A stretch of 64,000 nt of DNA from Apricaphanius iberus (lineage: Eukaryota > Chordata > Actinopteri > Cyprinodontiformes > Aphaniidae): contig JAPXFQ010002889.1 in NCBI GenBank assembly GCA_028564705.1, positions 2,273,366-2,337,365 on the forward strand, written 5' to 3'. The translations under genes and the position numbers were made by a program. Every line of letters starts with the position of its first letter. The first letter of the stretch is position 1. The notes beneath the pieces are model-generated. The model had not been told where the DNA came from and searched no databases. It worked only from the letters and a program-made list of their open reading frames with translations. Below, piece by piece: positions 1-11,782 of the stretch.

Positions 1-1089
1 GCCCTTCTTCTGAGCAGGAAGCTGAGGTCGGACGTGTGACCTTGATAAGTTGTCACCCTGTGGTGCTCCACAGCATGGTCCTGCCACCAACTGTCAGCTG
101 CAGACAGAAAAGCCTCATTAGACTTCTGCACAATGGAGGCGACTCTGCAGTCACAGATGGGTTACGCTGATGAGACAGACAGAAAGCAGACATTGTGTGG
201 ACTCAAAGATCTCTCAGTCTCCAGCTTCCTCCTTTTATTTCTATGATATTTTCACTTCCTGCATCTGATCTCCTTTATTATATCATGTCATCTAAACCAT
301 ATTTTACAGAAATAATGATACAAATTATAAACCTCTTACAAAAGGCCCCTGGAGGTTCTTGTTAATGAATGTGTCCACGCTGTTTGGCTGGTTAGTGGAA
401 ACCAAAGTCTTCTACTGATAATGTTTTTGTTAATTTGTCATGATAACTGAGCTGTTTTACTGACCTCTTGTCCTGATACATGCCAGAGCAGTTTGAGTGT
501 AAATAGAAATGTTGAGAATAATGAGAGCAAATGTCTGTAAAGGTCTAAGAGTCCTGCACAAATTATAACCATGGTGCTCTGTGAACTGTTTATATTTGCC
601 AAGATTTATTTCATATAGGAAGGGCTGTGTTTTTTTCAAATTTAACCCTAGTATTGACCCCTTTTAAAAAGAATCTGACCGATTTAAGAAACAAATTCAT
701 AAAATAAAAAAGGAGTTGATACATGCAGCAATTTGGCGTTGCAGTTGTTTTCCATCCCTTCATTATGAGCTAAAGTTTTACTTCAGGAACAAGACATCTA
801 ACAAATATTGGAAAGGCATCATATTCTAAATTGAAATCACATGTCACCCAAGAATCACAAGGACCAGCTTGGTCCTTAATGTTGGATGGAAAGTACGTCA
901 TAAAAAAGAATATCACAAGATGCAGCTGTAACACGTGAGGGAACAGATCCCTCCTTCAAGAATCAGAGTTAATGAAATTTGATATGATTATTTTATCTAC
1001 AGAATGTAAACAGTGCAGGATGAACCTTACTTAATAGGTTTGTGAGTATCTCAGACAAACATATTTTCGAATCTGGCTTTTTTTTCCGG
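1..1089. other. Unassigned noncoding sequence
   Basis: No repeat family or convincing exon was recognised. The first 200 bases are richer in G+C than the rest, but every frame is broken by stops within a short distance. The only ORFs are about 60 codons with no recognisable motif. It could hold a UTR or an end of a neighbouring gene; nothing visible here proves that. Confidence 0.5.
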
Positions 1090-2986
1090 CCTAACAGTAC
1101 CTGCCAAAAATATTCATACCTTATCAGGCTCCTCTCTTGTGTAACCAGCTCCCAGTTTTAGTCTGTAAGGCAGACACTCTACTTTTAAGACTAGCTTAAT
1201 ACCTTCATTTTTGATAAAGCTTATGTTAGAATGGCTTATTTTATCCTGAGTTATTTTTGTAGTTATGCTGCTATAGGCTTAGACCAGGGGTCCCCAAACT
1301 AAGGCCCACTTCCACATTTGACCCAGCCCCCTGAACAATACACTACCAGAGATACGCATATCCCCCCCCTCCCCTCAGCCGTTTTGCTGGTGTCACGACG
1401 AAAACTGTGCTGTAAGACGTCCACACTTTTTGGCAGCACGTATATCTGCGAGCAAACCTTTTTGTGCATGAAACTCCTGAAAACTCAGATGAGATAAAGA
1501 TTGAGAGATGAACATCTGCATCAGTGTTTGAGCCTGGCTTTGACTAGAAGGGAACCGGACATTCAACTTCTCATCAGCCAGATGCAGGCCCACAGTTCAC
1601 ACTGAAGCTCACTTTTCCGACTTTATGAGACATTCTGAACATAAACAAATTTAATCATAATAAAAACTACTGGGATAAAGTCCATCTCCACTGGTAGATG
1701 CTGGTATTGAAATGCATTGTTCTGCATAGGTGCTGTATCACTTAGTTCAGTTTTTCAGTCTGATTGCTTTGTGGTTTTCAGAGGGAAGTTGATGAGAGGG
1801 AGAGAGCAAACAGCGGTGTCTACTAGGCTAGCCAACTGGAACCTACAAAACTGGATTATCAGAAAAGAACACAAGAACTTTGAGAAACTGCTCATATGAG
1901 TAATTTAAGAGATTCTGCTCTGACAACTGAAGCTGAACTTTTTATCAAACATTGTGCATGGCACAACAGAAACTTTATTTCTGTAAGGAACCCAGATAGG
2001 GTTATTTGGTTTTTATTGATTTCATAATTACTTTTACTACATATTTTTTTACTTTTTTTTTCCTTAGAGAGGATCATTTGTTTTCATTGGTTGTATAAAT
2101 AGGTTTATTATATATTTCCTGAGTTATGTTTTTCTGTGAAGAACCAACAGGGGGTTATTTGATCTGGAAAAGGGTTATTAATATTTAGTTATGTGTGGCT
2201 TCCTGGAAACAATAAATGTTTACATTTAGGCAGCCTGCGATCGTCACACTTTTTGTTACAAATTGATCCTGGCCCCCATCAGAGAAGGGAAAAGTTATGT
2301 GGCCCTCACTGGAAAAAAATTTGGGGACCCCTGGCTTAAACTGTTGGAGGACAGACTGACGACTTTTCTTCACTCTTCTACTTTTCTCTTCTACTACTCA
2401 TCAGATGTATTTTTTTGCTGTTGTTGCGATTGCTAACCTTGTTTTCTCTCAGTGTTTTTCTCTCCATAGAAGCTACACCTGGTCTGGTATCCTGCTCATC
2501 TACAACACCCTGCTAAATGGGGAGCATCGGTTCTGATGATGCTCCCAGTGACCGAAAATCTTTCGTGTCCTGTTGTCAACTTTTTTACTTTCTTTAATAT
2601 AGAAAGTACTCTCATATCACTTTTGTTTGTTTTTATGTCTCTTCTCTGTTTTCTCAAACCCCCAGATGGTCATGGCAGGTGACCAGTTGTACTTAGCTAG
2701 GTTCTGCTGGAGGTTTCTTCCTGTTAAAATGGAGGTTTTCCTGTTGATTGTCGCTACATGCTTGCTCAGTATGAGGGATTACTGAGGAATTGCTGTGGTT
2801 GGAGTCTTCATGTTCTGGGCACAACCTCACGTCATTGACGCAATGCAGTCTGCTGGGATTTGTTACTTAAAATAGTTTTAACTGATTGTAACGTTTGTAT
2901 AATTGTAATGAAATGACTTTTCTGGTAAAGTGCCTTGAGATGAAATCTGTTGTAAATTGGCGCTATATAAACAAACTGAATTGAAT
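1090..2986 (+). mobile_element. 5'-truncated L2/Maui-type LINE, copy A, interrupted by a hAT element
   Basis: Read on the + strand this matches, with divergence, the end of ORF2 and the 3' UTR of the full-length L2 at 58291-63712. Shared landmarks are the 'accagctcccagttttagtc' region, the 'gaggtttcttcctgttaaaa' block, 'cttgctcagtatgaggga', and the end 'ggcgctatataaacaaactg' followed by (AATTG)n. The 5' limit is approximate because the match fades near 1085-1095. 5' truncation and a short pentamer tail are usual for L2 insertions. The copy is old, with many small indels, and encodes nothing. A hAT element separates it into 1090-1284 and 2334-2986. Confidence 0.85.
1285..2333. mobile_element. 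Non-autonomous hAT-type DNA transposon (1049 bp)
   Basis: The ends are inverted copies: CAGGGGTCCCCAAA on the left and TTTGGGGACCCCTG on the right, 14 bp without mismatch. The flanks are 8-bp duplications, gcttagac (1277-1284) and gcttaaac (2334-2341), differing at one base. CAGGG-type termini with 8-bp target duplications are diagnostic of the hAT superfamily. The inside has only a 66-codon ORF on the - strand (1393-1593) and no recognisable transposase, so the element depended on an autonomous relative. It sits inside L2 copy A and so is younger than that copy. Confidence 0.85.
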
Positions 2987-4506
2987 TGTTTAATTAAGTG
3001 GAAGGAAAAAGTGTCGTGGAAATGAAACACAATGAACAGTGATGACCCCAGCCTCAAGAGAATTTTGAACCAAAGCCTATTTAACAGTCTAAGTGATATT
3101 CACAAGGCGTGGACCTTTGCTGGAGTCAGTTCTTTTAGAACCACAACATGTATCCAGGACACGGGCAGCAGATTTTATTTTCCTTGTGTTAAGCCAATTC
3201 TCATACAGAGAAATAAATAGTTTATTTCTTAGTTTAAGGAGTAACAAAAAAAAATGGACTGTTGCATACAGTCCTCTTTTCAGAGTAAAGTAAAATCGGC
3301 ATTTCTTCTTGAAATCAAAGTTCCAGCAGAGATGGATGACTGGAAGCAGGTGGCTGCCTGCCACACCTGGATGAGTGTTGATTTTAAACAAAGCTGTCAG
3401 TACAAACAAAAAGGACTTGATCGAGTGTAGTAAAATATTAAACCAAGAACTTTCAACACCTGGCTACCCCCTTTCATCTCCTCTGAAAAAGTGCAAATAT
3501 CACCCGGTTACAGGAGGATAATGTAAAATTTAAATGACTTGGTGTTGATGGCTAATTTATGCAGGTGCTCAATTTAATTGGTCATTTAAGCTTAGAACCA
3601 AATTGTTGTTTATTTAATTTTATACAAATACATTCAAACCCAATAAACAAGATATAGTGTGAAAAAATAAAAAATACTGTTTATGATTTGCCAGTTCTCA
3701 CAGTAAACATTTGGCAATTTTATTATTCCTTAGAAAAAGCAGGGAAAGTCAAACATATTTCTTTTCTTCACCAACTTGTCATTAGAGATTTAATGGTAGA
3801 GTTGCAATTTCTAACTTGCAAAAATCATTTTCATTATTTAGTAAAAGTGTATGATTTAACGAAGACAGATAATTAGATATGACTGATTTAAAAAACATTT
3901 AACATTTATGACATCTTTTTAAATGTGGTCTTTCTCTTTTTAAACTCCATATGCATTTTTTTTAGATTCACACACACTTGGAGAGTGAAAAAATAAAGAA
4001 GGATAAAGTGGAGTAACAGCTTTAAAATATGTCAACAAGTTGTCTGTTTCATAACTAGAAATTCCTGCCCTGTAAGCAACTGAATTTGTCTCCAGTTGTA
4101 TACCATCTGCTGAGTCAACGGTGCATGAAAAAGCGAGGCTGGTTGAACATGTTATGTAAATTTTCCGTGTGCTGGCTGACATCATAACCTGTTACTCTGA
4201 CTTATGGCTTCACTACACCTCGGGTTTGGTTTGTAACGGGAATCCTGACACCAGTCAGTACTAATAAAACAATCATTTTAATGAGAGTCACACACTATAT
4301 GTGACAGAGCGGGGAACAATAGCAGACAGTCAGAGTGGCTTTTGTTAGGACTCTAAATTGGTGTTATTTGAAACTAGATTAAAGACCTCCATTGGCTAAT
4401 TTAAAGAGGACATAAACCTTTCCAGGACGGAGTGAGTCCATCACCTGACAATAATTGGCATAATTTCTTAAGGACAGACATGTGATTGTGGCAACTGTAA
4501 GAGATA
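2987..4506. other. Unassigned AT-rich sequence
   Basis: No gene or repeat family was recognised. A 106-codon ORF on the - strand at 3089-3409 has no domain-like pattern and biased composition, and it overlaps two ORFs on the other strand, so it is treated as chance. Confidence 0.5.
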
Positions 4507-4794
4507 CAGTGCCTTCCAAAGATATTCTCATCTTTTGAACTTTTTCATATTTTGTTACATTAAACCATCATTAACAGGACATATTAAGACTCCATGTATG
4601 GCGTTTGGGTTTAACCTCGCCTAACCAGTTAGAGTCAACCTGGCAGTGGAAACACTTATGACTATACTGGACCATAAAATATTTAACCGCACTGACCCAT
4701 GCCATACTGCTCATTGGAAATAATTCATGATTGATGCCCTCCTCGACTTGCCTTTACATTTTGTGTCAACTGTATCTTGCTATATTTGCAGATC

Positions 4795-6782
4795 AGTTTC
4801 ATTCAGTTTAGTTATTTATATAGTACCAATTTCCAGAAGTCATCTCAAGGCACTTTACAAGAAAAGTGATTTTAATACAAATGTACAAATATTCTGATCA
4901 GTCAAAAAAAAAATCTATTTAGGGGATCCTAGCAGATTGCTTTAAATCATTGGTATAAGGTTGGGCCCCACTGAAGCAGATTCTCACAGCAATCCTCCCA
5001 GAAATCCCTCTTACTGAGCAAGCATGTAGCAACAATGGAGAGGAAAACTCCCTTTTAACAGAAAGAAACCTCCAGCAGAACCTGGCTCAGTACAAGCGGC
5101 CATTGGCCACGGCCGTCTAGGGGTTTTAGAAGACAGAGCAGAGACATAGAAAGAACAAAAGGAATGGATATAAAAGTACTTTCTATATTAAAGAAATCAA
5201 AAAGTTGACAACAGGACATGGAGGATGATCTATCAATGGGAGCATCGTCTGATTCGATGCTCCCTATCCAGCAGGACATTGTAGTTGCAGGATACCACAC
5301 CAGGTGTAGCTTCTATGAAAAAAAAAGAAGAAAAACACTGAGAAAAAACAAGGTTAACAGCCGAAACAGCAAAAATACATTTGAAGATTAGTCGAACAGA
5401 ATGTAGAAAATTGAAGAAAAATGGTCAGTCTGTCCTCCAACAGTCTAAGCCTATAGCAGCATAATAACAAACAGCCCTGGTGCATAGGGCACCAACCTGG
5501 CTGCAGGAGCACCAACTGAGCTTATGAAAAAAAAATATAATAAAGACAGATTAAGAATTTAAAAATATGTTAATAGTAAGCAATATAAAGAGAAAACAAG
5601 ACATAAAGTGAAAAAATGGACCTCTTTCTCATCCGTTGCGCTCCCCTCTCTTCTCTCCCCGCCATCCCGCAATTGGTCTATTGTTTCATTAACCTAGACA
5701 CATGTGGGAGTCTTTGAAAAGACATCAGGAACTGGCGCAGAAAAAATAAAAGACAGCAGGATGATGCTCTTGCATCGTTTGCAGATAAGACAATGTTTTA
5801 ATGACATTGTTAATTTTGTAATTATCTATTCTGAAATATGTGATCATGTTTAGACTTGAGGTCTGCCCTATCTTAAATTCAGATTTGCTAAATTGTTGTT
5901 AATTCATCTGTTGTCAGCCAAAAGTTTTGTAAGTATGCTGCATTTCCGGACATTTATTTGGTGTTTTTCGTGCACTGCTTCCACACGTTTTGACTTTATC
6001 TGCGTTTTTTTGGCACATTTCATTCTCTGCTCTGTTAAAAGTTGGGGAGACTGCGCCACTCTGTTCCGCCTCCCGTCCTCTTAATTGCAGGTGTGAGAGA
6101 GGCTGATAGGGAGGCAAACTCAGAGAGGCTTTGGAGCTTTTTACTGTTGGAGAAAAAAAATTAGCAAATCATCATCTTCCAAGCAGTTATTCTCTTCTGA
6201 AGTAACACTTCTTTAAAGAAAAAAAAGGTTAATAAAAAAGCAACATCAGGGTTGGATCAAAAATAATTTAATCTGAACATTGGTGTTAAAGGTTTATAAT
6301 CTAAAATATGGACTTTAATGTGGAGATGTTCTGAAGAGCTTGAAGATTTTTTTTCACCAAAGAGCATTTGTGCTTAGGGCACCCGAATGGCTAGCACCGG
6401 CCCTGACTACAAAGATAGCTCAGGATAATCTAAGCCATTCTAACTATAAGCTTTATCAAAAACAAAGGTTTTAAGCCTAGTCTTAAAAAACAGACAGAGT
6501 GTCTGCCTCACAGACTAAAATTGGGAGCTGGTTCCACAGGAGAGGAGCCTGGTAACTAAAATATTTGCCTCCTATTCTACCTTTTAAAAATCCTAAAGTG
6601 CTCTGTTAGGAACATACAGAACAATAAGATTTCTGTTTTATGATGGAGTTTGATTATTAAGAGCTTTATACGTAAGGAGGAGGATCTTAAACTCTACTCT
6701 GGATTTAACAGGCAGCCAATGAAGAGAAGCTAAAACAAGAGAAAAGAGATTGCTCTTTTTAATATTAATCAGAACTCTTGCT
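4795..6782 (-). mobile_element. 5'-truncated L2/Maui-type LINE, copy B, interrupted by a hAT element
   Basis: This copy runs in the same orientation as the full-length L2 near the right end of the window and matches its 3' UTR and the last part of ORF2. Shared landmarks are 'ctcaaggcactttacaagaa', 'ccagcagaacctggctcagt', and 6500-6780, which corresponds to about 59480-59780. It is the reverse-orientation partner of copy A, 1.8 kb away. The 5' truncation point is near 6782 inside the ORF2 C-terminal coding region. A hAT element splits it at 5472-6405. No ORF survives. Confidence 0.85.
5472..6405. mobile_element. Non-autonomous hAT-type DNA transposon (934 bp)
   Basis: The left end is CAGCCCTGGTGC and the right end is GCACCGGCCCTG, an inverted pair with two mismatches (CAGGGCCGGTGC when reversed). 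Flanking 8-bp repeats are ataacaaa (5464-5471) and actacaaa (6406-6413). The undisturbed L2 sequence across this point matches the right-hand copy. Imperfect CAGGG termini plus an 8-bp duplication indicate hAT, but a different family from the element at 1285-2333. It encodes no recognisable protein. Confidence 0.75.
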
Positions 6783-7112
6783 TTTTCACTGTGTCTTGTT
6801 TGTTAATAAAGATTAAAAATAAATCTTTGATTCTTTGGATTTGTATGATTTGGATTTATACAAAGAAATTGACACAAATCAGCTATATTGTAATTTTGTG
6901 ACTTTTAATGTATTTCATTGCAGTGGATTTATTAAGAGCTTCTGAGTAAAGGGAACAAATGCTAAATTGTGCCACAGTGAAAACTTGAAATTGTTTTGAA
7001 CTTTTTTAGTTTATATTGTGAATCAATCATATGTTGGCCAATGACAATCTCAGCAAATGCCATACTTCACAGTTGTAATGTGACAAAATGTGGGGCATGA
7101 ATACTTTGCAAG

Positions 7113-9153
7113 TAAATTTTTGATTTGCAGAACAAGTTGCTCAGCCTACTTCCAACAGCTCATTAAAATTCAATTCTCACCAGAAATATTATTTCCTAGA
7201 GGTACTGGCTGTGGACCAGGATGATTTTGGATATTTCGCCTCTGTTCTAAACCTGTAGATCCGTCTAAAAATGCCCCAACTGCACCTGTTTCCACACCTT
7301 CTGTCCCCTGACAAGAAAGTAAATGGATGTGGGAAGGTTTGATTTAGATAATGAGTCAGGAAACGAGATGGATCAGTATTACACCCAAGGCTTCATAGTA
7401 TGGGAACTCTTAAGACCTATATAGACCGGCTGAACCAGCCTTGTGACAAGGGAAAACAGTAAGCAGGATGCGGTGTGATAAAACAGTTGGGTTATAAGTT
7501 TTGTTTTTAGGTTTGAGTCAACTGTCAGTTGGTGTCTATTTACTGGCGTACAAGAATAAAAAAAATTTCTGGCACCATTTGTGTTGGTATATCTATATAG
7601 CATATATCTATATCTTTTGAACAGAAACGTCAATGTAATCTTAATTTTTCATTATTATATTCATTCAGATTTAAAAAGCTGTTAGACAATAACAGCACTA
7701 AAAACTTTTTAGTTTAGAACATTCATGTAGTTAACCTCAGAACTAACTTATTACAAATGCATACGTACAAATGTCATGAAAACAGGCAAACTTGAGCATA
7801 TGATCTAAGATGCTGATTCACAAAGACCCTAACAAAGAAACTAACAATAAGCCTGTGATGTCAGCGCTCTGACCGGAGACAACAGAAGGTCTGTGTGGCT
7901 GCAGGCCTGATCAGTACAGCAGCTTTTACATCTGGCAACACAGGCTGACCACTGTGTTTCTAATTACTGAGCTGTTCAGCTCCGTCACCTCTCTGGTCCC
8001 TTGTGACTTGCCACAGCCCACCCAGCACACAGTCCATTACCCTTCCCCATAGACCGCTTCTAGAAGTGAGAATTTGACCTGAAATATGAACTCTGACTCA
8101 ATGAAGATATGTTCAGATATGCTCTAAAAATTTCGGTTTTATTTGTAGTTATGTACAAAAACTGATTAGTGCAACAGTATTGTGTTTCTTAGTGGTGAGT
8201 TCACTTTATAATGTCGGCAACAGCTCCTATTAATTCTTATCAGCACTATTAATCACATTAGCAATACATAATTGAATCAGAAATGGGTTTCTATTTCATG
8301 TTTTTTTTCTTAGCTCTGCTTTTAAATTCAAAAATGGAAATAAATCAAACTAGAGCAAATAAGGCTCAAATAATGCGTATGTTTACACACTAAAGTGAAG
8401 CAATACTCTTGGCAGGCTTTCAGCAATGTCTCACAGAGCAGAACATGTTTGTAATTTGACACAGTTTCAAAAAAATAACAGGACACATGGCAATGTTGTG
8501 CTTTTGCAGCATGTTAGATCATAAATGGGTTTTTCAACTAATACTTTTTCCTTTTTTCTGTTTCAGTTTCAATATAGCAAAAACACACGTTGTCTCTAAC
8601 TGAGTTGGATCATGGAGATTACTTTGACAACCCACATTCTACTTGTAAAGTTGAAACATGATGTAGCAATAACATACAATCCACCCTAACCATGTTTAAG
8701 TCACAAGTTGGACAATCATTTGGCAATCATTTTTGTACTTGTACTTGTAGGAATTAACATTACATGCAAATAGAAATTAGTGTATCTGCCTTTTGCATTC
8801 AAACATTAAAGTAACTTGTACATATAGAATGAGAGACAAGCCAACAGAAGGGCAAACAAAGCCCCCCCCCCCCTGATAAGATACCACTGTCATCAAACTA
8901 GGATTTGCAAATCCTCTATCAATCTGAGAAGTTGAGAACTTTCCCTTATTTTGTCCAGCAACTTTTCTCTACAGGCTTTTTCTTAGTTGGGTTGCTGAGA
9001 TAATTTGTGCCCCCACTGCATTTTACCCTCCGTAACACAGCATCCTTCAGCTCTGACTCCAGGTGACACTCCCAAGAGGTTTGTTGTCTCTTGCATCAGA
9101 TTAGACTAAACTCTAAAATGCATTTGTCCCGTTTGTCTTCCTCGCCTTTATTA
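7113..9153. other. Unassigned AT-rich sequence with a C12 tract
   Basis: No gene seen. A 12-base C homopolymer lies at 8862-8873. A somewhat GC-richer stretch at about 7850-8060 has no open frame and no repeat that I recognise; a conserved noncoding element would be possible but is not shown by the sequence alone. Confidence 0.5.
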
Positions 9154-10214
9154 CAGTTTTTCTCATTTGCTAAAGCACAATTCCTGAAACCTTGCTCCAC
9201 TTGCTCAACACATTAAGCACAAAACTTCAGTTTCAAGCACTATTTGCAAAACATCTGACTCCACTTGCAAAATCAAACTTTCCCCTCAAAACAGTTTAAT
9301 CTCAAAGTCAAACACTGCTCTCAAATATTAAACAAATTGCTCAAAAATACGTTCACCATCAAGCAGTCAATAAACAATACACCAAAAAATAGAAAACGCA
9401 TTGTTCAAAACATTTAGTTCTCAGGGAGAAGTACATTTTTAATCTCAAAACAATATATACAATACAAAAAGCTCAAAATGAATCAAAAGTTAGTTTTCCT
9501 CTTTGCATTTCCTCCTTCTTGTACTCTTATTTTTATAGTGATGTATCCAGCATCTCAAAAACTTTATCTCTGTGATACTGTAATTCTTGTTCTTTGGTAT
9601 GAACCTGTAACTAGTCAAAATCTATTCAGTAGTCAGAACTGAAAACAAATGGAAAACATAGTGTTCAGAGCCATCCAATTTCTTTACTGCACCATATACA
9701 GCCTACAATGCATTGTGCTACAGTATACAACGAAAGTGAAAAAAATCAAAGGACGAAACGTGATCAACAGGCTTCTTCTTGTTTTGGGCTGCGCTCCTCC
9801 TCTTTCTCCTCGTCCCCCACCTCGCATGTGTCCTCGTCCTCTCACATAAATTCTTCTATCCATTCTCACACTTTCTCATTTCCACCTTCAGCAACCTGTT
9901 TGCTCTCTGAACTGGCTTATATTGGTTGTCACATCATTTGAAACAAGTGAAATTGGTTTTGGCTGATTGTGTTCAATCAATGACATTTGTGTAATGTGTT
10001 ATGTGTAGCTGTTGCCACTTGTGTTTACCAGGATGGATGACATGTGCATTAGAGTGCAGAATGTGTTTTAAGAATGAGTATATGTTTAGAGTTTTGCTAA
10101 ACCACATGAAATGAGGTATTGACAGCAGACTGAACAGTTAGCTTAATGAGTTCGAGCAACCGAGAACTTTCTTCAGCTAATGGATTTTAGTGCTTTAGCA
10201 AATGAGAAAAACTG
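9154..10214. mobile_element. Non-autonomous Tc1/mariner-like element (1061 bp, TA duplication)
   Basis: The ends are perfect inverted repeats of about 25 bp: CAGTTTTTCTCATTTGCTAA on the left and its exact complement on the right, both extending a few bases further to GCAC/GTGC. Each end is flanked by TA (9152-9153 and 10215-10216), the target duplicated by Tc1/mariner (IS630-type) transposons. Inside, the - strand near 9780-9869 encodes a short Arg/Gly-rich stretch (RGRGHMRGGGRGERGG). It may be a remnant of the basic N-terminus of the parental transposase; this family assignment is from memory and tentative. No catalytic domain remains. Confidence 0.8.
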
Positions 10215-10389
10215 TAACATGATTTTGTTCATCTTAATTTTTTCCTGTTTCTAATAATTTTGTGTCTCAAAACATTTAGATGTCAGTGGGAGGTAGACTT
10301 TAAATAATTAATGATCAATTAATCTCTGAAATAATAAGGTTATTGCTTCATTCCAGGATAATGTGTGTGCGTTATTGTCATAATGCTGT

Positions 10390-11727
10390 TTAATCTCCTG
10401 ACTCAAATGCAGAACACCACTAGGTAGACCAGTTGTAAAATAACAAAAGCTTATTGAAAAAAATGATATTATTAAGACGATACAGTTTGCGGGGGCCTGG
10501 AACAGTGCACAGGGAAACAGAGGGAATCGGTACCACAGGGAGAAAAGTCCAGAGATGAAACCACAGTTTGGAGCTGGTTTAACTGTTCAAACATACTCAA
10601 GTAGTGACTCACTTGGTAGATGGTGAAGCTAGGTGAATGGAAAGTCTTCTAAGAGCTTGCTCTTGTATTTCTGGAGATGTGGAGATGGAGCAAGGTTGAA
10701 GCACAGAGGGCAAGTAGGGTGGAGATGGAGTGGAGGAAGCCAGCCAGACATGGGTCAAAGACCAGAGCTTACTGAGAAGCTGGAGAACAGATCACAAGGG
10801 GTGTTTCTCAATGTCAAGGCACCTTGCTTACGAGGACACTGTCCTTCCTGGGTCAAAGAAAATGGTTAAATGGAACTGACATGCCTCACGTGAGCGTGGC
10901 TCTGTTTATGTACCGCCCGTCGTAGTGGCATAATATCTTAGTAAGGTTACTTCAGCAAAGGGAACTAGAAATGTATAATTTGCTTTTTACTTTTTTAAAA
11001 CTGTGTATATGTTGGTTAAATCAAATGTGTAAGCGAATTACTACCTGGTAGCCACAGAAGCTGCAACTACTAAGCAACTAACCAACCATATATATAACTT
11101 CTCTGGATTTAAAAAATAATATTAATGAAAAAAATAAAACAAACATTTTAGATATAAGACCGGTAGCTAAAATTAGGTGAGTTAAATTAAACTGGAAATT
11201 TACCCCTAAAGTAGCTGCTGCCGGCTACCTACTGCGTTGTATTATGAGAAATATTTGACTGAGAAGGCATCAAGGCACCTCCCAAGTATCTTTGGTCAGT
11301 TAGCTAAACGGCTAACAAACTGAGGACAACCGGGGTGGGGGCCAAGGAATCAAGGCGAGGTTCCTTGGTACTGAGAAACACCCAAGGAGTTCTCGTAATG
11401 AGGAGCACCTTAGGATGAACATATATAACAGGTTGACCATGACAGATATACTTAGAAAAACACAGGCAGTAGCACAGAGGACTTAAGGTGTATGGCTTTG
11501 TAACAACAGGCACCAAAGCTCCACCAGCCACCTCCATATATCCTCGGCTGGTGATGAGCTCAGTGAGCCACACCTGTGTGGGTGCAACAGGCAGGCTCGG
11601 CCCACTGCTTGATTGGCAGGTCCATAGCTCACCCAGGATTTCTGGGGAACTCTCCAGAAACGTGGAGACAGAGGAAGAAGACAGACACAGAAAACGAAGA
11701 CAAAACACACCAGACTCTTTTGAACAG

Positions 11728-11730
<3 letters not shown>
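10390..11730. repeat. Possible unclassified dispersed repeat split by a MITE
   Basis: The parts 10390-10798 and 11384-11730 join cleanly once the MITE at 10799-11383 is removed. They share a GC- and purine-richer composition unlike the flanks, ending in 'cagactcttttgaacagaaa' directly before a (CA)n tract. The style resembles unclassified teleost interspersed repeats, but I cannot name a family, and no ORF is supported. Confidence 0.3.
10799..11383. mobile_element. MITE with GGGTGTTTCTCA ends and 3-bp AAG duplication (585 bp)
   Basis: The left end GGGTGTTTCTCAATGTCAAG and the right end, reversed, GGGTGTTTCTCAGTACCAAG form terminal inverted repeats of about 25 bp with a few mismatches. Both sides are flanked by AAG (10796-10798 and 11384-11386). 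A 3-bp duplication would fit PIF/Harbinger or CACTA-type transposases, so the superfamily is undecided. No coding capacity. Confidence 0.7.

Positions 11731-11782
<52 letters not shown>
11731..11782. repeat. (CA)19(TA)7 compound microsatellite
   Basis: Uninterrupted CA dinucleotides at 11731-11768 pass directly into TA dinucleotides at 11769-11782. The Cys/Val- and Thr/His-rich ORFs that run through this tract are artefacts of the repeat. Confidence 0.97.

Larger units (their letters stand above)
4507..7112. mobile_element. Decayed Tc1-like transposon hosting L2 copy B
   Basis: After a TA dinucleotide at 4505-4506 the left end reads cagtgccttccaaagatatt and continues with 'cattttgttacatt'. 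The right end near 7070-7112 reads 'gtgacaaaatgtggggcatg' followed by 'aatactttgcaag', its approximate inverted complement. These are terminal repeats of a common teleost Tc1-like family. No transposase can be read in the 290 bp (left) and 330 bp (right) outside the L2, so this is a small internally deleted copy or a badly decayed one. The right terminus lacks the last few bases, so its boundary is approximate. Confidence 0.6.

Noticed and set aside
1..300. Exon of a flanking host gene
   Set aside because: Composition is slightly gene-like, but no frame stays open and no splice sites frame a coding block.
3089..3409. 106-codon ORF on the - strand
   Set aside because: No domain, overlaps ORFs on the other strand, no splice or promoter context; consistent with chance.
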